From Gemmatimonadota bacterium (GTDB lineage Bacteria > Gemmatimonadota > Gemmatimonadetes > Gemmatimonadales > GWC2-71-9): 33,987 nucleotides of DNA. The stretch covers positions 1 through 33,987 of the forward strand of contig QHTZ01000104.1 in NCBI GenBank assembly GCA_003221005.1, read 5' to 3'. A program made the position numbers and the translations under genes. Each line of letters begins with the position of its first letter. Within the stretch, counting starts at the first letter, position 1. Under the pieces are notes generated by a model. It was not told where the DNA came from and ran no database searches. It saw only the letters and a program-made list of their open reading frames with translations. Positions 8,717 to 17,217 of this stretch are shown in pieces.

Positions 8717-10090
8717 ATGACCCAGCACAAGTTTCTCCTCGACGAATCGCGGCTCCCCAAGGCCTGGTACAACATCAACGCGGACATGCCGGTCCCTGCG
8801 GCGCCAGTACTCCACCCCGGCACCAAGGAGCCCGTCACCCCGGACTTTCTTGCGGTCCTCTTTCCGATGGCGCTCATCATGCAGCAGGTGAGCCCGGAGC
8901 GGTGGATCGAAATCCCCGAGCCGGTCCGCGACGTGTACCGCTTGTGGCGCCCGACCCCACTGCATCGCGCGGTACGCCTCGAGCGCGCGCTCGATACGCC
9001 GGCGCACATCTATTACAAGTACGAGGGCGTCTCTCCCGTCGGCTCGCACAAGCCGAACACGGCCGTTGCCCAGGCGTTCTACAACAAGCAGGAAGGGGTC
9101 AAGGCACTCACCACAGAGACCGGGGCGGGACAGTGGGGGAGCGCGCTCGCCATGGCGTGCAACTTCTTCGGCATCGATCTCGAAGTCTTCATGGTGAACG
9201 TATCGTATGAGCAGAAGCCGTACCGCCGCATCATCATGGAGAACTATGGGGCGACGGTGTACGCCAGCCCCACGGACCGCACCCAATACGGCCGCCGAGT
9301 GCGTGCCGAGGATCCCCAGTCGAACGGCTCGCTCGGCATCGCCATCTCGGAGGCGGTCGAGACGGCGGCGACGAGCGGGGGGCGGAAGAAATACAGCCTC
9401 GGCTCGGTGCTGGGGTTCGTGCTGATGCACCAGAGCGTGATCGGCCTCGAGGCGCTCGAGCAGCTGGCGCTGGCGGGAGAATATCCGGACATCGTGATCG
9501 GGTGCGCGGGCGGAGGATCGAACTTCGGCGGGTTCGCGTACCCGTTCCTGCACAAGAACCTGACGGAGGGCAAGAAGACCACGATCGTCGCGGTGGAGCC
9601 CGCGTCCTGCCCGTCCCTGACGAAGGGCAAGTACACCTTCGACTACGGCGACACGGCGGCAATGGCGCCGATCGTCAAGATGCACACGCTGGGCCACACC
9701 TTCATGCCGCCCGGGATCCACGCTGGTGGCCTGCGCTACCACGGCATGGCGCCGAGCGTGAGCGCGCTCGTGGCGAGCGGCCACATCGAGGCCCGGGCGG
9801 TGAACCAGCTCACCACGTTCGACGCAGCGGTGCAGTTCTCCCGTGCCGAGGGGATCATCCCCGCGCCCGAATCGGCGCATGCGATCCGCGTGGCGATCGA
9901 CGAGGCCCTGAGATGCAAGCGGGAGGGAACGCGGCGGGTGATCGCGTTCAACCTGTCCGGCCACGGGCATTTCGATATGGGAGCCTACGAGGCCTACCAG
10001 CGGGGGAAGCTCGAAGACTACGAGTACCCGGCAGCCCTAGTGGCGGAGGCGATGAAGCACCTGCCGGAAGTTCCGGTGGGTGTAGCATGA
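8717..10090 (+). CDS. trpB: TrpB2-type tryptophan synthase beta-like PLP enzyme
   Basis: Pyridoxal-phosphate enzyme that condenses serine with indole (or a related nucleophile). The long N-terminus (WYNINADMP, about 100 residues before the Lys motif), GSHKPNTA with the PLP lysine K112, ETGAGQWG and the phosphate-binding CAGGGSNFGG mark the TrpB2 class and not the TrpA-partnered TrpB1. It has 457 residues, normal for TrpB2. No trpA or other trp gene is near, so it may act as a stand-alone indole-salvage serine enzyme. ATG 8717 has an AGAGG site upstream. The stop overlaps the next gene (ATGA). Confidence 0.93.
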   Translation: MTQHKFLLDESRLPKAWYNINADMPVPAAPVLHPGTKEPVTPDFLAVLFPMALIMQQVSPERWIEIPEPVRDVYRLWRPTPLHRAVRLERALDTPAHIYYKYEGVSPVGSHKPNTAVAQAFYNKQEGVKALTTETGAGQWGSALAMACNFFGIDLEVFMVNVSYEQKPYRRIIMENYGATVYASPTDRTQYGRRVRAEDPQSNGSLGIAISEAVETAATSGGRKKYSLGSVLGFVLMHQSVIGLEALEQLALAGEYPDIVIGCAGGGSNFGGFAYPFLHKNLTEGKKTTIVAVEPASCPSLTKGKYTFDYGDTAAMAPIVKMHTLGHTFMPPGIHAGGLRYHGMAPSVSALVASGHIEARAVNQLTTFDAAVQFSRAEGIIPAPESAHAIRVAIDEALRCKREGTRRVIAFNLSGHGHFDMGAYEAYQRGKLEDYEYPAALVAEAMKHLPEVPVGVA

Positions 10091-10629
10091 GGACACTCCT
10101 TGTCGGCGGCTGTGCCCTGCAACTGCTCGCGCCACAAGGCGGAGGGCTGCAGATCTTCAAGGCGTGGCTCGAGCGCGAGCATCCGGGCTACGGCAGCGAT
10201 GAAGGGCCCGCGCGGTTTCGCAACGCGATCGTCGAGGCCGCATATCCGGGACGGCGCTTCTACTACGTCCTCACCTACCCAAGGGGGATCGGCATTGCCC
10301 GGAACGCCTTGACGCTCGTCGCTCAGATTAGCGACCGCGGCACCGTATTGCCCCTCGTGCTCACATCACCCGCCACATATCGCCCCGGACTGAAGCGAGT
10401 CGTGACGGAGCGAGATGCCCGGCGGGCTGCCGCCGCCGTATTGATCCTCGCGCTGGGTGATCCGCTGCAGCGGCGCTGGAGGTTCGAGGAGAATCGAGTC
10501 ACGGTCGAGCGAAACAAGAACGGCTGGGTGTGCACGTACTCGTACGGCGTCAATTATGTGTCGCGGGTCACGTTCGACAACCACGGCACGCTGACCGAAA
10601 TCGACCCTAGGCTGCCGGCCGTGGCGTAG
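10087..10629 (+). CDS. Unknown protein, 180 aa
   Basis: I do not recognise this protein. ATG 10087 overlaps the trpB2 stop (ATGA), which is the main support for the gene. The N-terminus has a short hydrophobic stretch with one cysteine (LLVGGCALQLL), too short for a convincing signal peptide or lipobox. The C-terminal half shows alternating beta-like segments (WVCTYSYGVNYVSRVTFDNHG). Codon use looks less GC-rich than its neighbours (several ATT, TAT and ATA-type codons), which may mean a later arrival. No ATPase, nuclease or metal motif is seen. Confidence 0.65.
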   Translation: MRTLLVGGCALQLLAPQGGGLQIFKAWLEREHPGYGSDEGPARFRNAIVEAAYPGRRFYYVLTYPRGIGIARNALTLVAQISDRGTVLPLVLTSPATYRPGLKRVVTERDARRAAAAVLILALGDPLQRRWRFEENRVTVERNKNGWVCTYSYGVNYVSRVTFDNHGTLTEIDPRLPAVA

Positions 10630-10658
10630 GAGACCCTCCCATCTCTCACGAGCCTCAA

Positions 10659-11045
10659 GTGCCCGCGATCCTGTCGGGCCTCGTCCTCGGGCTAGCGCTC
10701 GGGCTGCTCATCGCCTGGTTGTACCTCTTGACGTGGAAGGCGCGTTACACGGCCGCCATCCGCGACGCCGCGATCGAGCGAAGCCTGGCCGTCACCTCCG
10801 GTAAGGTCCACGAGCAGCTGATCCCGTACCTCCCAGAGTTTCAGTACAACCCCAAGGACGCGCGCTTTGTCGGCAGCCCCGTGGATCTCGTCGTGTTCGA
10901 TGGCCTGGCGGAGGGGCAGGTGCGGCGGGTCGTGGTTCTCGAAGTGAAAACTGGAGGCTCGGGGCTCACCGGACGCGAGCGCCAAGTCCGGGACGTCATT
11001 GAGGCACGGCACGTGGAGTGGGCCGAGCTCAGGGTGGTGCGCTGA
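10659..11045 (+). CDS. Membrane-anchored endonuclease related to archaeal Holliday junction resolvase
   Basis: A hydrophobic segment at residues 3-24 (SGLVLGLALGLLIAWLYLL) is followed by a short nuclease-like domain. It contains GKVHEQLIPYLPEF, DARFVGSPVDLVVFDGL and VVVLEVKTGGS, the D...ExK pattern of the PD-(D/E)xK fold. The combination matches the Pfam family 'endonuclease related to archaeal Holliday junction resolvase' as I remember it. It has 128 residues with start GTG 10659. It converges with ftcD, the 3' ends overlapping by 17 nt. Activity is not established for the family. Confidence 0.8.
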   Translation: MPAILSGLVLGLALGLLIAWLYLLTWKARYTAAIRDAAIERSLAVTSGKVHEQLIPYLPEFQYNPKDARFVGSPVDLVVFDGLAEGQVRRVVVLEVKTGGSGLTGRERQVRDVIEARHVEWAELRVVR

Positions 11046-12483
11046 GCCGTTCCGCCTCGAGCACCAGCTCCTTCCCCCGCGCGGGCTCGGACAGCGCCGC
11101 CACGTTGACCCGTACGTTTTCCAACGCGCCGGCAAGCGCGGCGTGGGCGAGCGCCTCAGCAACGAGGGCGTCCGAGCGCGCGCTCTTGTTGCCGGTCCCG
11201 CCGATCTCGGTGGCCAAAGCGATCAGGCGGGCCGCCGCCCGCGCAGTGGTGAGGGGTGGCTGGGCGGCGCCGAGCAGCGCTGTGTCGATGGCCACCGTCC
11301 GTCCCGGCGCGTCCTTGGGCAGCTTGTAGGCCGCGCTCACGCGCGTGTAGGCGGCCGCATCCTCGTCCACCAGCCGTCGCAGCTCCGTCCTCAGCGCCTC
11401 GGCTGCTGCGAGGATCTCCCGGATCCGGGGCTGGGCCGCCGCGTACGCGGCGCGGCCGATTGTCAGGCGTGCCACCATCGCCACGAGCGCTCCCGCCAGA
11501 GTCCCGGCCAGCGCGGCGGCGCTGCCGCCGCCCGGCACCGGCGCGGCGCTCGCCAGCTCCTCCAGAAAACCGTCCAGCGTCGGTCCTTCCGCTTCCCGGA
11601 TCTTGGCCTCGAGCAGATGCGCCGCGGGATCCACGAGCTTGAGACGATCCGCCGCCGTGCCTAGGAGGGCCCGTTCTGGGATCAATCCGACGATCTCGCT
11701 CTTGACGACTGTCACGCCACGTTTCTGCGCTTCACGCTCTATTTCACCCACGACTGTCACTGGTGGAGTCTCGTCGATGTCGAGCAGGTTCATTGACACC
11801 TGAGCCCTTCCGTCTACCGCGAACCCCGACGCCTGCACCGCCGGGAGGCCGCCGCCCGACGTCCGGATCCGCTTGGCGATCTCCTTGGCGATGGTGACGT
11901 CGGGCGTGTCGAGGTAGACGTTGAACGCGACGAGGAACGGCCGCGCGCCGATCGCGGTGGCACCGGCGGTCGGATGGATGCGCCGCGGACCAAAGTCGGG
12001 ATCGGCCGCGGGATCGCGTCCCAGCCGCTCGCGCAACCCTTCGAACTCACCCTTGCGGACGTCGGGGAGTCGCTCGCGCTCGGGGCGCGTCGCCGCGCGG
12101 GCGTAGAGGTAGATCGGGATCTCGAGGTCTGCGGCCGCCCGCTGGGCGAGCTGTCGGGCGAGCGCCACGCAGTCGTCCATGGTGACACCCTGCACCGGTA
12201 CGAACGGCACCACATCGGTCGCCCCCATCCGCGGGTGCTCACCCCGGTGTCCGGTCAGGTCGATCCGCTCGGTCGCGACGCACATGGCGCGGAACGCGGC
12301 CTCGACGGCAGGACCCGGCGCGGCGACGAAGGTGAACACGGAGCGGTTGTGCGAGGTGTCCGTCTGGACGTCCAGCACGCGCACGCCGGGCACTGAGAGC
12401 AGCGCCGCGCGCAGCGCGTCGATCGTCTCCCGGTTCCGACCCTCGGAGAAATTCGGGACGCACTCCACCAAGGGACCGGGCAT
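11029..12483 (-). CDS. ftcD: Glutamate formimidoyltransferase / formimidoyl-THF cyclodeaminase
   Basis: Bifunctional folate enzyme of histidine degradation. It moves the formimino group from N-formimidoyl-glutamate to tetrahydrofolate and then deaminates it to methenyl-THF. The N-terminal transferase (about residues 1-290) starts VECVPNFSEGR and has the catalytic histidine H83 in GEHPRMGATD. The C-terminal cyclodeaminase (about 300-484) has the glycine-rich PVPGGGSAAALAGTLAGALVAMVA. At 484 residues it is a normal fused form. Its ATG abuts the suhB stop (TGA-ATG). No hut genes are in the window. Confidence 0.96.
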   Translation of the reverse strand: MPGPLVECVPNFSEGRNRETIDALRAALLSVPGVRVLDVQTDTSHNRSVFTFVAAPGPAVEAAFRAMCVATERIDLTGHRGEHPRMGATDVVPFVPVQGVTMDDCVALARQLAQRAAADLEIPIYLYARAATRPERERLPDVRKGEFEGLRERLGRDPAADPDFGPRRIHPTAGATAIGARPFLVAFNVYLDTPDVTIAKEIAKRIRTSGGGLPAVQASGFAVDGRAQVSMNLLDIDETPPVTVVGEIEREAQKRGVTVVKSEIVGLIPERALLGTAADRLKLVDPAAHLLEAKIREAEGPTLDGFLEELASAAPVPGGGSAAALAGTLAGALVAMVARLTIGRAAYAAAQPRIREILAAAEALRTELRRLVDEDAAAYTRVSAAYKLPKDAPGRTVAIDTALLGAAQPPLTTARAAARLIALATEIGGTGNKSARSDALVAEALAHAALAGALENVRVNVAALSEPARGKELVLEAERLSAPP

Positions 12484-13272
12484 TCAGGCAGCCCGCAGCA
12501 GCTCGCTGAGCCAGCGATGCAGCACCGGATTCCCAGCCACGAGCGACCCGCCGTCCAGCACGTCCTCGTCCCCAGCCAAGGTCGTCACGACGCCTCCCGC
12601 TTCGCGGATCAGGACCACGCCGGCCGCCACGTCCCAGGGAGCGAGGGAGAGCTCCCAGAAGGCGTCGAACCGGCCGGCAGCCACGTCGGCGAGGTCGAGG
12701 GCGGCCGATCCCGCGCGCCGGATGCCGCTGGAGCCGCTCATCACGGCCGTGAACTGACGGATGTAGCGCTCCAAGCCGTCCAGCCGCTTGAACGGGAACC
12801 CCGTTCCCACCAGGGCGAGGCGCGGTTCCGCCACGGTGGAGACGGCAAGCCGCCGCTCGCCCAGCCACGCGCCGTGACCCTTCGCGGCACGATAGACGAG
12901 ATCACGCGTCACGTCGTGAATCACCCCGACGCCCAACGCCCCCCGCACCATCGCTCCGATCGACACGGCGTACTGGGGATAGCCGTGCAGGTAGTTGGTC
13001 GTCCCGTCGAGCGGATCCACGAGCCAAACGACGTCTCCCCCACGCGCCGCCGCAGGCGACAGCTCCTCGCCCACGACGATCGAGCCCGGGATGCGCTGGG
13101 TCAGCGTTTCCGCGATGATCGCTTCGGCGCCGCGGTCCGTGTCGGTCACGAAATCGTGTCGGCTCTTCTCGGTCCAGTCCTCGGGCGCGGGTGGCTGCGC
13201 CTGGCGCAGGAACGCCGCCGCGCGCCCGGCGGCCGCCACGGCCACGTCCACTAAGTCTATGATTTCTCGCAC
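12484..13272 (-). CDS. suhB: Inositol-1-monophosphatase family protein (SuhB-like)
   Basis: Mg-dependent phosphatase of the FIG superfamily acting on inositol monophosphate or similar sugars. SuhB also joins rRNA antitermination in E. coli. Motifs are the GEEL pair (E69/E70), WLVDPLDGTTNYLHG (D86, D89) and LAPWDVAAG with the third metal aspartate. I place the start at GTG 13272 with GAGGTGGGG 9 nt before it, giving 262 residues. The longer frame to 13410 would run into trpS on the other strand. It leads a two-gene minus operon with ftcD and is divergent from trpS with 39 bp between. Confidence 0.93.
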   Translation of the reverse strand: MREIIDLVDVAVAAAGRAAAFLRQAQPPAPEDWTEKSRHDFVTDTDRGAEAIIAETLTQRIPGSIVVGEELSPAAARGGDVVWLVDPLDGTTNYLHGYPQYAVSIGAMVRGALGVGVIHDVTRDLVYRAAKGHGAWLGERRLAVSTVAEPRLALVGTGFPFKRLDGLERYIRQFTAVMSGSSGIRRAGSAALDLADVAAGRFDAFWELSLAPWDVAAGVVLIREAGGVVTTLAGDEDVLDGGSLVAGNPVLHRWLSELLRAA

Positions 13273-13273
13273 C

Positions 13274-13303
13274 TTGCGGCACCCCACCTCAGTCTCGTAG
13301 GTT
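13274..13303 (+). promoter_or_regulatory. Putative housekeeping promoter of trpS
   Basis: TTGCGG (13274-13279), 18-nt spacer, TAGGTT (13298-13303). The ATG of trpS starts only 8 nt after the -10 box, so the transcript would begin at or almost at the start codon. The boxes match the sigma-70 consensus only partly. Confidence 0.4.
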
Positions 13304-13311
13304 GTCAGCCC

Positions 13312-14304
13312 ATGGCGCGCGTCTTCTCCGGCATCCAACCCTCGGGCGAGCTGCACATCGGCAACTACCTCGGCGCGGTCCAGAACTGGGTCCAGCTCCA
13401 GTCCCAGCACGACTGCATTTTCTCTGTCGTCGACCTACACGCCATCACGCAGGCGTACGACGTCGCCACGCTGGCACCGCGCACGGTTGAAATGGCGGTG
13501 GGGCTGCTCGCCGCCGGCCTCGACCCGGAGCGCTGCATCGTCTTCGTGCAATCGCACGTACCGGAGCACACTGAGCTGAGCTGGCTGCTCAACACCGTGA
13601 CGCCGCTCGGCGAGCTGGAACGACAGACGCAGTTCAAGGATAAGGCGCAGCGCCAGGAAAGCGTACCGGCGGGACTCCTCAACTATCCGGTGTTGCAGGC
13701 GGCCGACGTGCTGCTGTACCTGGCGGCCCTGGTCCCGGTCGGTGAAGATCAGCTGCAACACCTCGAGTTGATGCGGGAGATCGCTCGGCGCTGGAACTCC
13801 CGCTTCGGGAACGGCTTTACCTTCCCCGAGCCGCAGCCGCTGCTCTCCACGACCAAGCGTGTGCTCGGTCTGGACGGTCAGGCGAAGATGTCGAAGAGTC
13901 TCGGGAATACCATCAGCCTGTTCGACTCTCCCGAAACCATCTGGCAGAAGCTCAAGCCCGCGGCGACCGATCCTGCTCGCGTCACGCGCAAGGACCCGGG
14001 GAATCCAGACCTCTGCAACATCTTCACGATTCATCAGGGCTTTTCGCCGCCCGCGACCCAGGAGCAGGTGGCGCACAACTGCCGCACAGCCGGGTGGGGG
14101 TGCCTCGACTGCAAGCGCGTCCTGGCGGACAATATGATAGCGGCGCTCACTCCCATCCGCGAGCGGGCGCAGGAGCTGCGGGCGCGTCCGCAGCGGGTGA
14201 CCGAGACGCTGCGCGCCGGGGCGGCCAAGGCGGAGGCCCTCGCGCGCCGCACGATGACCGAGGTGCGGCGACGCATGGGATTCCTGGACCCGCGGGAGGC
14301 GTGA
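13312..14304 (+). CDS. trpS: Tryptophanyl-tRNA synthetase
   Basis: Class I aminoacyl-tRNA synthetase charging tRNA-Trp. SGIQPSGELHIGNYLGA holds the HIGH-type motif and AKMSKSLGN the KMSKS loop. It has 330 residues, normal for the bacterial enzyme. ATG 13312 was chosen because FSGIQPSGE should lie a few residues from the N-terminus. There is no clear ribosome site, and a promoter-like -10 box lies 8 nt upstream. It heads a chain of overlapping genes and its TGA overlaps the next ATG by 1 nt (TGATG). Confidence 0.98.
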   Translation: MARVFSGIQPSGELHIGNYLGAVQNWVQLQSQHDCIFSVVDLHAITQAYDVATLAPRTVEMAVGLLAAGLDPERCIVFVQSHVPEHTELSWLLNTVTPLGELERQTQFKDKAQRQESVPAGLLNYPVLQAADVLLYLAALVPVGEDQLQHLELMREIARRWNSRFGNGFTFPEPQPLLSTTKRVLGLDGQAKMSKSLGNTISLFDSPETIWQKLKPAATDPARVTRKDPGNPDLCNIFTIHQGFSPPATQEQVAHNCRTAGWGCLDCKRVLADNMIAALTPIRERAQELRARPQRVTETLRAGAAKAEALARRTMTEVRRRMGFLDPREA

Positions 14305-14975
14305 TGGCACAAATCATCCAGACCATCGTGCAGGTGCTCCATCTCCAGCTCCTCATGCAACTCGGCCTGGCGACGCTGTGCGGCGGGGCGATCGGGTTCG
14401 AGCGGGAGCTGTCGGGCAAGCCGGCGGGGCTCCGCACCAACATCTTGATCTGCGTCGGGGCCACGCTGTTCACATCCCTGTCGTTCACACTCTCGCTCGG
14501 CCGCGGCGACCCGGCACGCATCGCGGCGCAAATCCTCCCTGGGGTAGGCTTCATCGGCGCTGGGACGATCCTGCACGCGCGCGGCTCGGTCACCGGCCTC
14601 ACCAGCGCGGCCACGATCTGGGTCGTGGCCGCAATCGGCATGGCATTGGGGGCGCAATCCTACTTCGAGGCCTTAGGGACAACGCTGCTGGTGATGCTCG
14701 TCCTGTGGGGCTTGCGCCGCCTGGAGGGACTCGTGGGCCGCGCCGCCACCCGCAGCCACCTGCTCATCCATGCCAAGCCGGACGGGGCCGCGCTCGAGGA
14801 CCTCGAAGCCCTGGTGCGTCGGGCCGGTCTCGAAGTCGAGCGTGCGGCCTCTCGCCAGGAGAACGTGGATCTCGTCGTGGAGTTCGACCTGCGCGGGCCG
14901 AAACGCCTGCACGACGAGGTTCTGTCCAGCGTGTTGCATCATCCCGGCGTGCGGGCGGTGTCGACGGGAGAGTGA
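14304..14975 (+). CDS. mgtC: MgtC/SapB family membrane protein with C-terminal ACT-like domain
   Basis: Inner-membrane protein family linked to magnesium limitation and, in pathogens, to control of the F1Fo ATP synthase. The membrane part (about residues 15-135) carries the family signatures GGAIGFERELSGKPAGLRTNILICVGA and PGVGFIGAGTIL...GLTSAATIWVVAAIGMA. The C-terminal 85 residues (VDLVVEFDLRG...) look like the ACT-like tail. It has 223 residues, starting at ATG 14304 inside TGATG with trpS. The exact physiological role here is not known. Confidence 0.93.
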   Translation: MAQIIQTIVQVLHLQLLMQLGLATLCGGAIGFERELSGKPAGLRTNILICVGATLFTSLSFTLSLGRGDPARIAAQILPGVGFIGAGTILHARGSVTGLTSAATIWVVAAIGMALGAQSYFEALGTTLLVMLVLWGLRRLEGLVGRAATRSHLLIHAKPDGAALEDLEALVRRAGLEVERAASRQENVDLVVEFDLRGPKRLHDEVLSSVLHHPGVRAVSTGE

Positions 14976-16000
14976 CCCGGCGGCTCGTGGTGGACTTGGC
15001 TTCACCGGTCGCCGCGTGGCGCATTCCGGCGGCAGCGATGCAGGCGATCCGAGCCGCGCTGGGGGCGGGCTGGGAGGTGGTGGAAACGGGCGCTCCCGCC
15101 GCGAGCGACGGGGATGGCGGGTCGGGCTCCCCTGAGGCGGCGCGCGCCGTCCGGGGCGCGGAGATCTATCTCGGCTATGGAGTGCCCCCGGGCGTCGTGG
15201 CCGCCGGCCGTGGTACCCTCAAGTGGGTGCACAGCGGCACGGCGGGTGTGGGGGCGAGCCTGCCGCACCTCGCGGGCACAGGGATCGTGCTGACCAATTC
15301 GGCCGCGGTCCATGCGGAGCCGCTCGCCGATTGGGTGATCGCCGCGATCGCCTATTTCGCGCGCGGCCTCGACCGGATGCGGGAGGCCCAGGCGGCGGGA
15401 CGGTGGGCCCGGGACGACTTCACGGAGCTCCGCGTGCCGGTAGTCGAGTTCCGGGACCTCCGCGTGGGCGTGTTGGGGCTCGGCGGGATCGGCGCCGCGG
15501 TGGCGCGCCGTGCGCTGGCGCTCGGGATGCGCGTCGCTGGAGTGCGGCGGCGGCCGGAGCAGGGCGGCCCGGCGGGCGTAAGCTGGGTGGGCGGCCCGGC
15601 GGAGCTGCCGCGTCTCGCCGCTGACAGTGACTGCCTCGTCATCGCCGCGCCGCACACCCCCGAGACCGCCGCCGTCGTGGACCGTGCTGTGCTGCGGCGG
15701 CTGCCCGAAGGCGCGGTCGTCCTGAACGTTGCCCGTGGTTCGCTGCTGGACGAGGACGCGCTGCTCGAGCTGCTCGACAGCGGCCGGCTGCGGGGCGCCG
15801 CGCTGGACGTCTTTGCAAAGGAGCCGCTCCCGCCCGGCCATCCCTTCTGGCGGCACCCCCGCGTACTGGTGAGCCCGCACGCGAGCGCCGTGACCGCCCG
15901 TTTCTGGGAGCGCGAAACGGGGCTCATTCTCGAGAACATCCGGCGCTATCTTGCAGGGGCGCCCCTGCTGAACGTGGTGGATCAGGAGGCCGGTTACTGA
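14972..16000 (+). CDS. D-2-hydroxyacid dehydrogenase family protein (SerA-like fold)
   Basis: NAD(P)-dependent oxidoreductase of the D-isomer-specific 2-hydroxyacid dehydrogenase family. The Rossmann motif is GVLGLGGIGAAV at about 167-178. The active residues R255 (NVARGSLLDEDAL), E284 (FAKEPLPPGHPFW) and H303 (SPHASA) are present. It has 342 residues from GTG 14972, which overlaps the mgtC stop by 4 nt (GTGA). There is no C-terminal ACT domain, so serine biosynthesis is not implied. A glyoxylate/hydroxypyruvate or phosphonate-type substrate is equally possible. Confidence 0.93.
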   Translation: MTRRLVVDLASPVAAWRIPAAAMQAIRAALGAGWEVVETGAPAASDGDGGSGSPEAARAVRGAEIYLGYGVPPGVVAAGRGTLKWVHSGTAGVGASLPHLAGTGIVLTNSAAVHAEPLADWVIAAIAYFARGLDRMREAQAAGRWARDDFTELRVPVVEFRDLRVGVLGLGGIGAAVARRALALGMRVAGVRRRPEQGGPAGVSWVGGPAELPRLAADSDCLVIAAPHTPETAAVVDRAVLRRLPEGAVVLNVARGSLLDEDALLELLDSGRLRGAALDVFAKEPLPPGHPFWRHPRVLVSPHASAVTARFWERETGLILENIRRYLAGAPLLNVVDQEAGY

Positions 16001-17217
16001 TGGACGAGGCGAAGTCGCGCAGCCCGAGGGTGAGCGGCCAGGCGGCACCCCCACAGGGCGGCATCGAGAAGATCATCAAGGCAGCCGTCGACCGCGGCGC
16101 TTCGGATCTGCACATCAAGGCGGGGGACGTGTTTCGCGCCCGCATCGACGGCAAGCTCGTCCCGCTCACCAAACAGCGCCTCACGCCGGAGCAGACCAAG
16201 GCCATTGCCCTGCGGCTGATGCCGAACGAGGATGACCAGGCCACGATTGACCGCATCCGCGACTACGACTGCTCGTGGGGGATGCCCGGCCTCGGCCGTT
16301 TCCGCGTCAACATTCTGCGACAGCGCTCGTCGTTCATGATCGTGATGCGGGTCATCCCCTTCGACGTGCCGTCGTTCGAGTCGCTCCACCTTCCCGCGGT
16401 CCTGCGCACGGTTGCGTCCACCGACCACGGCCTCGTGCTCGTGACGGGGCCCGCCGGGTCGGGGAGAAGCTCGACGATGGCCGCGATGGTGAACCATATC
16501 AATCAAAATCAGCAGCGGCACATCGTGACGCTGGAAAACCCGATTGAGTTCCTGCATCGCGACATCAACTCCTCGGTGACCCAGCGCGAGATCGGGGTGG
16601 ACACGGACGACTACCGACGGGGCCTGCGCGCTGCGCTGCGTCAGGACCCCGATGTGGTGCTGATCGGGGACATCCGGGACGCACCGATTGTGGACACAGC
16701 GCTGCGGGCCGCCGAAACAGGGCACCTGGTCATCTCGGCGCTCGACACGCCCGATGCCGTCACGACGGTCGCGCGCGTGATCGCCATGTATCCTGCCGAA
16801 GAGCAGGTCGCGCTGCGGCTGCGCCTCTCCGAGTCGCTGCAGGCGGTCGTGTCCCAGCGGTTGCTCCCCCGGGCCGACGGCCGCGGCCGCGTAGCTGCCG
16901 TCGAGGTGCTGATCTGCACCGGGGCCGCCCGCGAGATGATCCGGGACGCGCGGCGGCTGCCGGAGCTGCGCGCGCACATCCGTACCTCGCGCGAGCGCCA
17001 CGGCGCGCAGACGCTGGACCAGCACTTGTTCGATCTCGTCGCCGAGGGCGTGGTCACGCACGAGGCCGCGATCGCGGCGGCGCCCGTGCCGGCCGAGTTC
17101 GAGCAGATGATACGTGGCCTGGACCGCCGGCCCCCCCCTGCGCGGCCGGCGGAAACGGCGGCCGCTCGCGAAGCCCCCATCCCGGACGACCTGTCGCGCA
17201 TGCTTCCCGGTTCGTGA
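16000..17217 (+). CDS. PilT/PilB-family secretion ATPase homologue with altered ATPase motifs
   Basis: Homologue of the type IV pilus retraction motor PilT. The N-terminal domain (about 20-125: ASDLHIKAGDVFRARIDGKL) and the RecA-like core align along the whole PilT length (405 residues). Key positions differ from PilT. Walker A is GPAGSGRSS (K to R at 156), the Asp box is TLENPIE (D to N at 180), the Walker B glutamate is Asp (IGDIRD, D224) and the His box is ALDT (H to D at 249). All are clear in the DNA (AGA, AAC, GAC, GAC). No other pilus genes are near. It may be a non-hydrolysing or slow paralogue. Confidence 0.9.
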   Translation: MDEAKSRSPRVSGQAAPPQGGIEKIIKAAVDRGASDLHIKAGDVFRARIDGKLVPLTKQRLTPEQTKAIALRLMPNEDDQATIDRIRDYDCSWGMPGLGRFRVNILRQRSSFMIVMRVIPFDVPSFESLHLPAVLRTVASTDHGLVLVTGPAGSGRSSTMAAMVNHINQNQQRHIVTLENPIEFLHRDINSSVTQREIGVDTDDYRRGLRAALRQDPDVVLIGDIRDAPIVDTALRAAETGHLVISALDTPDAVTTVARVIAMYPAEEQVALRLRLSESLQAVVSQRLLPRADGRGRVAAVEVLICTGAAREMIRDARRLPELRAHIRTSRERHGAQTLDQHLFDLVAEGVVTHEAAIAAAPVPAEFEQMIRGLDRRPPPARPAETAAAREAPIPDDLSRMLPGS

